Shown: one piece after another, positions 20,343 through 27,796 of the stretch
Numbering within the stretch: position 1 is the stretch's first letter
Layout of the letters: the number at the start of each line of letters is the position of its first letter
From: Planctomycetota bacterium
GTDB taxonomy: Bacteria > Planctomycetota > UBA1135 > GCA-002686595
Assembly: GCA_016714045.1 (NCBI GenBank)
Contig: JADJNY010000013.1
Coordinates: forward strand, 1 to 64,000
DNA length: 64,000 nt
Direction of reading: 5' to 3'
Notes under the pieces: generated by a model
What the model was told of the DNA's origin: nothing
Databases searched by the model: none
The model's input: only the letters and a program-made list of their open reading frames with translations
Position numbers and translations under genes: made by a program

Positions 20343-21194
20343 CTAACGCGCCGCGTTCGACGCTGCGCGCCGCGCGCGCGCGACGTCGAACGCGAAGCGC
20401 ACGCTGACGAAGGCGAGCGTCGCGGCGAGCATTCGCCGCGCGAGCAACGTCGCCTCGGGCACGTGCACGAGCGTCACGCCGATCCACCCGCCCGCGATCG
20501 CGCCGAGCGCAAGCCACAGCGCGATCGCGAGCTCGACCTTCCGTTCGCGGCGGTAGAGCCACGCGGACTGCCACGACGTGAAGAGGCTCATCGCCATGCT
20601 CGTCGCGCGCGCGCCGAGGAAGCCGAGTCCGGGGAGCACGAACAGGAGGCCCGGCACCGCGACGAGCCGCCGCCGACGCCGAGCAGCGGCGCCACGATGC
20701 CCGCGAGGCCTGAGCGCGCCGATTTCGACGTACTCGAGCGGCGACAACGCGAGCGCGCGCACGTCGCCGAGCGATTCCGCCGAGCGCGGATCGGCGCCGA
20801 ACAAGAGGTCGGCCGCGACGAGCGTCAACACGACGACGAACACGAGCTTCAACTTCGTCGCGTCGAGGCGCTGGCCGATGCGGAAGCCGATCCGCGCGCC
20901 GACGAAGCTCGTCGCGATCATCACGCCCGCGGCGGCGAGGTGGAGCGCGGAGTCGCCACGGGAGAGCTCCGTGATCGTGGCGCTCGTCGTCGAGCCCGCG
21001 ACGAGCAGGAGCGAGCTCCCCACCGAGCGCTTCAGCGACAGCCCGAAGCCGTAGTGCAGGAGCGGCACGGCGAACACGCCGCCACCGATGCCGCAGAGCG
21101 CGCTCCACGCGCCGATCGCGAGCCCCGCGAGGACGAGCAGCGCGCGGCGCGCGGGCGTCGCCGCGCTCGGACCGGCGTCGGCCGCGTCCGTCAT
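20343..21194 (-). CDS. TauE/SafE family membrane permease
   Basis: A 283-residue protein with about eight hydrophobic helices. The TauE/SafE signature is in GAWSALCGIGGGVFAVPLL near residue 35. In the second half the expected repeat GGLVAVPG is preceded by an arginine-rich run around residues 160-180; the adjacent frame there reads SGLAGIVAPLLGVGGG, so two compensating indels near 20670-20720 are likely. The family exports small anions such as sulfite or sulfoacetate (family knowledge); the substrate here is unknown. Its start overlaps the rfaE2 stop by four bases (ATGA), so it is coupled to that gene. Confidence 0.85.
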   Translation of the reverse strand: MTDAADAGPSAATPARRALLVLAGLAIGAWSALCGIGGGVFAVPLLHYGFGLSLKRSVGSSLLLVAGSTTSATITELSRGDSALHLAAAGVMIATSFVGARIGFRIGQRLDATKLKLVFVVVLTLVAADLLFGADPRSAESLGDVRALALSPLEYVEIGALRPRGHRGAAARRRRRLVAVPGLLFVLPGLGFLGARATSMAMSLFTSWQSAWLYRRERKVELAIALWLALGAIAGGWIGVTLVHVPEATLLARRMLAATLAFVSVRFAFDVARARRAASNAAR

Positions 21195-21712
21195 CGCCCG
21201 TCCGCCGGACCGCCGGTGCCGTGGACGCGCGCGGAGAGCGCCGTCGACGAATGGTCCTTCGGGTCGCCGCAGATCGCGACCTCGATCCCGAGCTCGCGGT
21301 CGACGGCGGCCTCGGGCACGCTCGCGGCGGTGTAGTCCGTGCCCTTCGCGTGGACGTCGGGACGAAGCTCGCGCAGCGTCGCCTCGAGCGTCGGCTCGGC
21401 GAAGCTCGTCACCGCGTCGACGCAGCGCAGGGCGCCGACGAGCTCGGCGCGCTCGTGGAGCGGCTGGTACGGCCGTCCCGCGCCCTTCAGCCCGCGCACG
21501 GACTCGTCCGTGTTCAGCGCAACGACGAGGAAGTCGCCGCGCGCCTTCGCGTCCTCGAGGTAGCGCGCGTGGCCGACGTGCAGGAGGTCGAAGCAGCCGT
21601 TCGCGAGCACGACGCGACGGATCGACTGCCGCGCGCGCAGCTCGCGCAGGAACCGCGCGAGCGCGTCGCGCTCCCAGAGCACCTTGCGAAAGCGCGGGTC
21701 GTGCGCGTTCAC
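21191..21712 (-). CDS. rfaE2: D-glycero-beta-D-manno-heptose 1-phosphate adenylyltransferase
   Basis: A 173-residue nucleotidyltransferase with NGCFDLLHVGHARYL, the HxGH ATP-binding motif of the cytidylyltransferase fold, and the RfaE/HldE C-terminal-domain order (ALNTDESVRGLKG, KGTDYT). It adenylates heptose 1-phosphate to make ADP-heptose for LPS core synthesis. Start GTG 21712 overlaps the stop of a tiny upstream ORF (GTGA). In E. coli this domain is fused to the kinase as HldE; here the two activities are separate genes. The downstream overlap with the TauE gene suggests one transcript. Confidence 0.92.
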   Translation of the reverse strand: MNAHDPRFRKVLWERDALARFLRELRARQSIRRVVLANGCFDLLHVGHARYLEDAKARGDFLVVALNTDESVRGLKGAGRPYQPLHERAELVGALRCVDAVTSFAEPTLEATLRELRPDVHAKGTDYTAASVPEAAVDRELGIEVAICGDPKDHSSTALSARVHGTGGPADGR

Positions 21713-21774
21713 GCGCGCGTCTCCGGTTCGAGGTCGCGGCGCAGCCGACGTTCTTGGGCGGCCGACGCGTTCAC
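21709..21774 (-). CDS. 21-residue coupled ORF, second of two repeat-derived copies
   Basis: A GTG at 21774 overlaps the stop of the preceding tiny ORF (GTGA) and its own TGA overlaps the GTG start of rfaE2. The predicted peptide ends LRRDLEPETRA, nearly matching the end of the other copy. It exists because a 62-bp unit was repeated. It may be only a translational bridge, or not made at all. Confidence 0.35.
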   Translation of the reverse strand: MNASAAQERRLRRDLEPETRA

Positions 21775-21836
21775 GCGCGCCGCTCCGGTTCGAGGTCGCG
21801 GCGCAGGTCGAGTTCGGGGGCCACGTGCACGTTCAC
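21771..21836 (-). CDS. 21-residue coupled ORF, first of two repeat-derived copies
   Basis: A GTG at 21836 overlaps the TGA of rfaE1, and the ORF ends with TGA overlapping the next GTG. The peptide ends LRRDLEPERRA. Length is 66 nt including stop, exactly that of its partner. No function is known; it may only carry ribosomes from rfaE1 to rfaE2. Confidence 0.35.
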   Translation of the reverse strand: MNVHVAPELDLRRDLEPERRA

Positions 21837-22870
21837 GCGCGCCGCTCCGTCCGCGCGAGCCGCACCGCGACGGGCGCCTCTGCGAGCGCGGACGCGAGCT
21901 CGTTCGGCGAGCAGACGGCCGCGCCGTTCTCCATGACGACGACGCCGGCGGCGGCGTTCGCGAGCACCATCGCCTGCGCGGGGTCGCAGCGGGCGGCGAG
22001 CGCGAGCGCAAACACCGCGGCGGCCGTGTCGCCGGCTCCGGTGACGTCCGTGACCTCGCCGTCGCCCGAAGCTTCGACCGCGATTCCGTCTGCGTCGCCG
22101 GGGCCGAAGAGCGCCATGCCGAGGTTGCCGCGCGTGACGAGCAACCACTGCGGCTCGAGGCGCTCGACCAGGCTGCGCGCGGCCTTGCGCAGCTCCGTCA
22201 CGTCGTCGAGCTTCGACACATCGACGTGCGTGAAGCGCGCGAGTTCGCCGATGTTGGGCGTCAGCGCCGTGAGCGCGCCGCGGAAGAGCTCGACGTTCGC
22301 GCGCGGGTCGAGCACGGCGACGCGGTTCGCACGACGGAACGCCTCGGCGAGCAGCGCCGTCTCCGGCGAGACGATGCCGTAGCCGTAGTCGGAGATCACG
22401 AGCGCGTCGAAGTCCTCGAGCGCCTCGCGCACGGCGGCGTGCACGCGGTCGCGCTCCGCCACCGGCGCCGCTTCGCGCGGCTCGCGGTCGATGCGCAGGA
22501 CCTGGTGCGGCGAACGCCGCGCTTCGGCGGCGAGCACGCGCGTCTTCGTCGGCGTGGTCCAGCCGGGCACGGTCGCGAGGCCCGCCACGTCGATGCCCTC
22601 CTTCTCGAGCAGGATCGAGAGCTCGCGCCCGTGCGCGTCGCGCCCGACGAGGCCGAAGACCGACACCTGCGCGCCGAGCGCGCGCAAGTTGCGCGCGACG
22701 TTCGCGGCGCCGCCCGCGCCGAGCTCTTCGCGCTCGTGCCGCAGCACCATCACGGGCGCTTCGCGCGACAACCGCGTCGGCTGCGCGAAGAGCCAGTGGT
22801 CCGCGATCGGGTCGCCGAGCACGGCGACGGAGAGCTTCGTGAAGTCGGGGAGGCGCGGGGCGGGCGTCAT
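21833..22870 (-). CDS. rfaE1: D-glycero-beta-D-manno-heptose-7-phosphate kinase
   Basis: A 345-residue PfkB-family sugar kinase from ATG 22870. It has the N-terminal GAGGAANVARNLRALGA, the substrate/ADP segment SDYGYGIVS and the C-terminal catalytic motif DVTGAGDTAAA with the base Asp. It phosphorylates heptose 7-phosphate at C1 in ADP-heptose synthesis. It is 58 bp downstream of the formate dehydrogenase gene 22929-23849 on the same strand and may be on the same transcript. Its stop overlaps a tiny ORF. The partner rfaE2 and the GT9 genes at 7-9 kb complete a heptose route. Confidence 0.92.
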   Translation of the reverse strand: MTPAPRLPDFTKLSVAVLGDPIADHWLFAQPTRLSREAPVMVLRHEREELGAGGAANVARNLRALGAQVSVFGLVGRDAHGRELSILLEKEGIDVAGLATVPGWTTPTKTRVLAAEARRSPHQVLRIDREPREAAPVAERDRVHAAVREALEDFDALVISDYGYGIVSPETALLAEAFRRANRVAVLDPRANVELFRGALTALTPNIGELARFTHVDVSKLDDVTELRKAARSLVERLEPQWLLVTRGNLGMALFGPGDADGIAVEASGDGEVTDVTGAGDTAAAVFALALAARCDPAQAMVLANAAAGVVVMENGAAVCSPNELASALAEAPVAVRLARTERRA

Positions 22871-22928
22871 CGAAGGTCGAGCAGCATACTCCGTGAGCTC
22901 GCGGTGGGAACCCGCCGCGGGCGCGCGC

Positions 22929-23849
22929 CTAAGGCTTCTTCCCCTGCACGAAGCCCCACCCGAAGCGGCCCTTGATGCAGAGGTGCCCAGACGTCACCGA
23001 GTGGTCCGCGGGCGAGGTCACGCGCAGGATCTGGTTCGCCTGGACGCGCAGCGTGAGCTGGCAGCCGACGCCGCAGTACGGACAGATCGTGTCGGTCACG
23101 GTCTGGCGCGACTCGTCCCACTCGCCCTTCTCGCGCACGTCGGACTCGGCCTTGAACATCAAAGCCCCCGTCGGGCACACGCCGACGCAGTTGCCGCAGA
23201 AGACACACGCGGAGTCGGGGAGCGGCGCCTCGAGCTCGGTCGCGATGCGCGCGTCGAACCCGCGCCCGGCGACGGCGATCGCGAAGGTGTTCTGCGCGTC
23301 GGTGCCGCAGGCCTCGACGCACTTGTAGCAGAGCATGCACTTCGCGTAGTCGCGCACGAAGAGCTCGTTGTCGACCTTCTTCGGCTGCGCGACGTTCGCG
23401 GCGTGCTCGCCGTCCTCCGCGTAGTGATGGCCCGCGCGCGCGGCCTCGCGCTCGCCGGGCGCGGCGCGCGGCGCGCGGGGGCCGAAGCGCTCGGGGTGCG
23501 CGTCGTACTTCGTCGCGAGCGCTTGGAACTCGCTCGCGAGCGACATGTCGACCGACGAGCCGAGCAGCTCGAGGACGAGCTTGCGCGACAGCTTCACGCG
23601 CTCCGACTCGGTCTGGACGACCATCCCCGCCTCCGCCTTGCGCGAGCACGCGGGCACGAGCGTGCGCGCGCCCTCGAGCTCGACGACGCAGATGCGGCAG
23701 ACATTGACGGGCGTCAGGTTCTCGGCCCAGCAGAACGTCGGGACGTCGATCGCGAGTCCCTGGCACGCCTGCAACAGCGTCGAGCCCTCCGGGACCGACG
23801 TTTTCCGGCCGTCGATCGTGAGCTCGATCGTGCGCTTCGACTCGCTCAT
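22929..23849 (-). CDS. Formate dehydrogenase alpha subunit, N-terminal iron-sulfur part (split gene)
   Basis: A 306-residue protein from ATG 23849, overlapping the fdhB stop (ATGA). Residues 1-75 form a plant-type [2Fe-2S] domain with Cys40, Cys51, Cys54 and Cys68. Two ferredoxin-like [4Fe-4S] motifs follow (CMLCYKCVEAC and CVFCGNCVGVC), then the molybdopterin-domain cluster CPYCGVGC with a later Cys in LCIKGRFGW. The protein stops right after that cluster, where usual FdhA continues into the catalytic domain. That catalytic part is encoded at 25727-27610, upstream of fdhB. The His-Cys3 cluster seen in NuoG is absent. It likely passes electrons from Mo or W to FdhB. Confidence 0.88.
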   Translation of the reverse strand: MSESKRTIELTIDGRKTSVPEGSTLLQACQGLAIDVPTFCWAENLTPVNVCRICVVELEGARTLVPACSRKAEAGMVVQTESERVKLSRKLVLELLGSSVDMSLASEFQALATKYDAHPERFGPRAPRAAPGEREAARAGHHYAEDGEHAANVAQPKKVDNELFVRDYAKCMLCYKCVEACGTDAQNTFAIAVAGRGFDARIATELEAPLPDSACVFCGNCVGVCPTGALMFKAESDVREKGEWDESRQTVTDTICPYCGVGCQLTLRVQANQILRVTSPADHSVTSGHLCIKGRFGWGFVQGKKP

Positions 23850-25714
23850 GAGCGCTTCCTCCCGAGGGGCCCGAGTGAATCGAACTCCACGAACGCCGAC
23901 TCGATGGCACTCGACGCGGTCTGGCCCAGGCCGCAGATCGACGCGTCGCGCATCGCTTGTCCGAGCTCGGCGAGCAGCTGCTTCTCGACGTCGAGCCCGC
24001 CGCGCGCCGCGCCGCGCGCGAGACGCGCGAGCAGCTCCTCCTGGCGCACCGTGCCGACGCGGCAGGGCACGCACTGGCCGCACGATTCGTCGCGGAAGAA
24101 CGCGGCGATGCGCCGCAGCATCGGGAGGAGCTCGATGGAATCGTCCATCACGAACACGACGCCCGAGCCGAGCGTCGTGCCCGCGGCGCGCGCGGCCTCG
24201 AACGACAGCGCGAGGTCGAGCCGCTTCGGCCCGACGAACGTGCCCGCGACGCCGCCGAGCAGGACGCCGGTGATCGCCTTGCCGCCCGGGACGCCGCCCG
24301 CGAACTCGACCAGCGCGGAGAGCGGCGTGCCGAACGGCACTTCGTACACGCCCGGACGCGCGACGCGGCCGCTCAAACAGAAGAGCTTCGTGCCCGGCGA
24401 ACCCGCGGTGCCGACCGACGCGTAGCTCGCGGCGCCGTCGCGCACGACGTCGAGCGCCGCGACGAGCGTCTCCACGTTGTTGATCGCGGTCGGCTCGCCG
24501 AAGAGGCCGACGTCGACGGGGAACGGCGGCTTCGTGCGCGGCTCGCCGCGGAAACCCTCGATCGACGCGAGCAGCGCCGTCTCCTCGCCGCAGATGTACG
24601 CGCCCGCGCCGCGGCGGAGCGCGACGTCGAACGCGACGTCGCGGCCTCCGATGCGCGCGCCGAGCTTCCCGGCCGCGCGCGCGGCGGTGATCGCGCTCGC
24701 AAGGCGCTCCGCCGCGAGCGGGTACTCGCCGCGCAGGTAGATCCAGCCCTTCGTCGCGCCGGTCGCGAACCCCGCGATCGTCATCGCCTCGAGCACGGCG
24801 AACGGGTCCTGCTCGAGCAGCACGCGGTCCTTGAACGTGCCGGGCTCGGACTCGTCCGCGTTGCAGACGACGTGGCGCTGCTTCCCGACGTGCCGCGCGA
24901 CCGCGTCCCACTTGCGGCCGGTCGGGAACGCGGCGCCGCCGCGGCCGACGAGCTTCGACGCGTTGACTTCCTTGCGCACGCCCTCGGGGCCGAGCTCGAA
25001 CGCGCGCTCGAGCGCGCGGTAGCCGCCGAGCGCCGCGTAGCCGTCGAGCGTGGTCGCCTTCGCGTCGCCCGCGCGCGCGAGCAAACGCCGCGGGCCGAGC
25101 GACGCGAGCGCGAAACTCGCGGGCGCGACACGCTTCCCCGCGAGCGCTTCCTCGACGCGCGCGAGCGTCGCGCCGCCGAACGCCTGTTCGACCGGCCGCT
25201 CGCCCGCGACCGTGACGAGCGCCGCGGGCGCCTGGTCGCAGAGGCCGAGACACGGGCTCTTCGCCCAGCGCGCGGCGTGCCCCGCGCGCGGCGCGTGCGG
25301 CTCGGCGCGGTGCGCGGAGCTCGCGCACGGGCCCAGGCGAGCCTCCATCGCGCTGCAGAGCTCCTCCGCGCCGCGCGACGCGCAAGCGACGTCGTCGCAG
25401 ACGTGCGCGAAGGCCGCGGGGCGCTCCTCGACCGCGAGCAGCGCGTAGAACGTCGCGACGCCCCACGCTTCCGCGGGCGGGACGCCGAGGCGCCGGCAGA
25501 CGTAGCCGAGCCCGCCCGGCGAGATCCAACCGACGCGCTCCTGTAGCGCGATCAACGCGGGGAGGAGGAACGTGCGCCGCGCGCGCGCCTCGCGCGGGGT
25601 CGGCCCGTGAACCACGGGCGCCCCGTGTGAATCGGGCGCCGCGGGGCCGAGGAGCGCATCGATCGCGCGTGTCTCGGCGTCGGTCGGGGCTTGGGAAAGG
25701 TGCTCGAGGTCCAT
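23846..25714 (-). CDS. fdhB: NAD-dependent formate dehydrogenase beta subunit (NuoE-NuoF fusion)
   Basis: A 622-residue fusion. Residues 1-180 are a NuoE-type thioredoxin-fold [2Fe-2S] domain (CDDVACASRG, CLGLCDQAP). Residues from about 215 are NuoF-like: FMN/NADH motifs RGGAAFPTGRKW and CNADESEPGTFKDR, and the [4Fe-4S] ligands ESCGQCVPC with SICGLGQ. It transfers electrons between the iron-sulfur chain and NAD+ in the cytoplasm. The gene sits between the catalytic half (12 bp upstream) and the iron-sulfur half (ATGA overlap downstream) of the alpha subunit, so all three are one operon. Start ATG 25714. Confidence 0.93.
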   Translation of the reverse strand: MDLEHLSQAPTDAETRAIDALLGPAAPDSHGAPVVHGPTPREARARRTFLLPALIALQERVGWISPGGLGYVCRRLGVPPAEAWGVATFYALLAVEERPAAFAHVCDDVACASRGAEELCSAMEARLGPCASSAHRAEPHAPRAGHAARWAKSPCLGLCDQAPAALVTVAGERPVEQAFGGATLARVEEALAGKRVAPASFALASLGPRRLLARAGDAKATTLDGYAALGGYRALERAFELGPEGVRKEVNASKLVGRGGAAFPTGRKWDAVARHVGKQRHVVCNADESEPGTFKDRVLLEQDPFAVLEAMTIAGFATGATKGWIYLRGEYPLAAERLASAITAARAAGKLGARIGGRDVAFDVALRRGAGAYICGEETALLASIEGFRGEPRTKPPFPVDVGLFGEPTAINNVETLVAALDVVRDGAASYASVGTAGSPGTKLFCLSGRVARPGVYEVPFGTPLSALVEFAGGVPGGKAITGVLLGGVAGTFVGPKRLDLALSFEAARAAGTTLGSGVVFVMDDSIELLPMLRRIAAFFRDESCGQCVPCRVGTVRQEELLARLARGAARGGLDVEKQLLAELGQAMRDASICGLGQTASSAIESAFVEFDSLGPLGRKRS

Positions 25715-25726
25715 TCGCCGCGGAGC

Positions 25727-27610
25727 CTACACCTTCTCCACGCGCACCGCCGCAGCCTTGAACTCGGCCGTTCCGGAGCGCGGATCCGTCGCGTCGATCG
25801 TCAGCAGGTTCACGTCGACCTGGTCAGGGAAGTGCAGCGTCATGAACACGAGGCCCGGTTTCAGGCCCGGGTCGACGCGCGCCGGCGCCACGACCGCGCC
25901 GCGGCGCGAGACGACGCGCACGCGCTCGCCGTCGGCGAGCCCGAGCGACCGCATGTCGGCCGGCGACAGGTCGACCGTCTCCTGCATGCGCCGCGGGCTC
26001 GCGTAGCCGCCCGACTGCACGCCGGTGTTGTAGCTGTCGAGCCGGCGGCCCGTCGTGAGCCGCAACGGGAACTCGTCGTCGAGCGCTTCGACCGGCGGCA
26101 CGTCTTCCGCCGGATGGAAGCGCGCCTTCATGCCGCGCACCGGCGTCTCCCACAGTCGTCCGTGCAGGAACGGCGAGCCCGGGTGCGACTCGTCGGGGCA
26201 CGGCCACTGGATCCCGCCGAGCGCTTCGAGGCGCTCGTAGCTCATCCCGTGGTGCATCGGCGAGAGCTCGCGCAGCTCGTCCCACGCCGCCTTCGCGTTC
26301 GGGAGCGCGAGGTCGTACCCGAGGCGCTTCGAGAGCGCGCAGAGGATCTCGATGTCGTCCTTCGCGTTGCCCGGCGGCTCGATCGATTTGCGCACGCGCT
26401 GCACGCGGCGCTCGCTGTTCGTCACCGTGCCCTCGGCCTCGCAGAAGCTCGCGCTTCCGGGCAGCACGACGTCGGCCATCTCGGCCGTGCGCGTCAGGAA
26501 GATGTCCTGCACGAGCAGGAACTCGAGCCCGCCGAGCAGCCGCCGCGTGCGCGTCGCGTCCGCTTCGCTCTGCGCGGGGTTTTCGCCGAGCACGAAGAGC
26601 GCGCGCAGGTGCCCGTGCTCCATCGCCTCGAACATCTCGGTCAGGTGCCAGCCCTTCTTCGGCGGGATCGTGCGGCCCCAGAGGGCGTCATAGCGCGCGC
26701 GGATCGCGTCGTCCTCGACGTCCTGGAAGCCGGGGAGCTTGTGCGGGAGCGCGCCCGAGTCGCCGCCGCCTTGCACGTTGTTCTGGCCGCGCAGCGGATT
26801 GCAGCCCGAGCCCCACTTGCCGACGTGGCCGGTCAGCAGACAGAGGTTGATCAGCGAGAGCACGTTGTCGACCGCGTTGTGGTGCTCGGTGATGCCGAGC
26901 GTCCAGCAGATCATCGCGCGCTCCGCCTTCGCGTAGTCGCGCGCGACGCGCTGGATCATCTCCGGTGCGACGCCGGTGAGCCGCGCGACGCGCGCGAGGT
27001 CGTAGCGCGCGACGAGCGCCTTGTACGCGTCGACGTCCTCGGTCGCGTTCGCGATGAAGCCCTTGTGCTCGAGCCCTTCCGCGAGGATCGCGTGCGCGAT
27101 GCCGTTCGCGAGCGCGACGTCCGCGCCGACGTTCACGGGGAGCCAGCCCTCGGCCCACTCCGCGCTCGCCGTGCGGCGCGGGTCGACGACGTAGAGGCGC
27201 GCGCCCTTGCGCACCGCCTTCAACACGTGGTGGAAGAAGATCGGGTGCGTTTCGCGGGCGTTGGAACCCCAGAGCACGATGACCTCGGCCTCCTCGACCT
27301 CGCGGTACGAGGAGGTTCCACCGCCCGCTCCGAAGACCGTCGCCAGACCGACGACGCTGGGGGCGTGTCAGGTCCGGTTGCAGCTGTCGATGTTGTTCGA
27401 ACCGACGGCCGCGCGGACGAACTTCTGCGCCGCGTAGTTGACCTCGTTGGTCGCCTTGGAGCAGCTGAAGACGCCGAAGGTCGAGGGCCCATGGGCGGCG
27501 ACGCTGCGACGGAGGCCGTCGGCGGCGCGGTCGAGGGCCTCGTCCCAGGTCGCCGTGCGCAGACGGCCGTTCTCGCGGACCAGGGGCTCGGTGAGTCGGG
27601 GGAGGTTCAT
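25727..27610 (-). CDS. fdhA: Selenocysteine formate dehydrogenase alpha subunit, catalytic part
   Basis: The gene runs from ATG 27610 (MNLPRLTEPLVREN, with GAGGG just upstream) through an in-frame TGA at 27370-27368 (codon 81) to 25727, giving 627 residues. The context CNRT-TGA-HAPSVVGL is the active site of formate dehydrogenases, where selenocysteine or cysteine binds Mo/W and the next His assists catalysis. Coding continues without a gap: GITEHHNAVDN, GCNPLRGQNNVQG and the C-terminal dinucleotide-binding domain (LRLTTGRRLDSYN). The usual N-terminal cluster domain is missing and is supplied by the gene at 22929. Selenocysteine insertion is supported by the hairpin at 27338-27370. sel genes are not in the window. 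Confidence 0.92.
27338..27370 (-). promoter_or_regulatory. SECIS element of the selenocysteine formate dehydrogenase
   Basis: On the mRNA, UGA is followed by a hairpin with stem CGUCG/CGACG (27356-27352 with 27342-27338) and the apical loop UCGGUCUGG. GGUCU starts exactly 18 nt after the UGA, the same position and bases as in E. coli fdhF, where SelB reads them (established knowledge). Confidence 0.8.
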
Positions 27611-27796
27611 GGCCCTCAATCTACTGCCCCGCGGGTCCGCGGTCGCGGTGCGTCCTCGTCCTCTTGCGGCACCGTCCTGCTCCCCCTTGCGCCGGGCGTG
27701 CGCGGCTCGCGACGATGCGCGGCTCGCACCGTGGGCGCAGGGTCGGAACGGGTTCCGCACCGCGCGCCGCGGGCGACTTCCCCCGCGAACGCCCCC

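Larger units (their letters stand above)
21707..21849. repeat. 62-bp tandem repeat, two units and a partial third
   Basis: Units begin at 21707, 21769 and 21831 with GTTCACGCGCGC. The first two share 36 of 38 starting bases and then diverge while keeping exactly 62 bp; the third keeps about 19 bases and then becomes the rfaE1 coding end. Because 62 is one less than a multiple of three, each unit recreates a GTGA stop-start overlap. The repeat fills the gap between rfaE1 and rfaE2. Confidence 0.8.

Noticed and set aside
27368..27370. The TGA as a stop making the formate dehydrogenase gene a pseudogene
   Set aside because: The codon is at the selenocysteine position of the family, a SECIS-like hairpin follows at the right distance, and coding continues in frame.
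25691..27700. The long plus-strand N-terminal extension in front of fhs
   Set aside because: It is antisense to the formate dehydrogenase catalytic gene and arginine-rich; conserved Fhs sequence starts at 27797.
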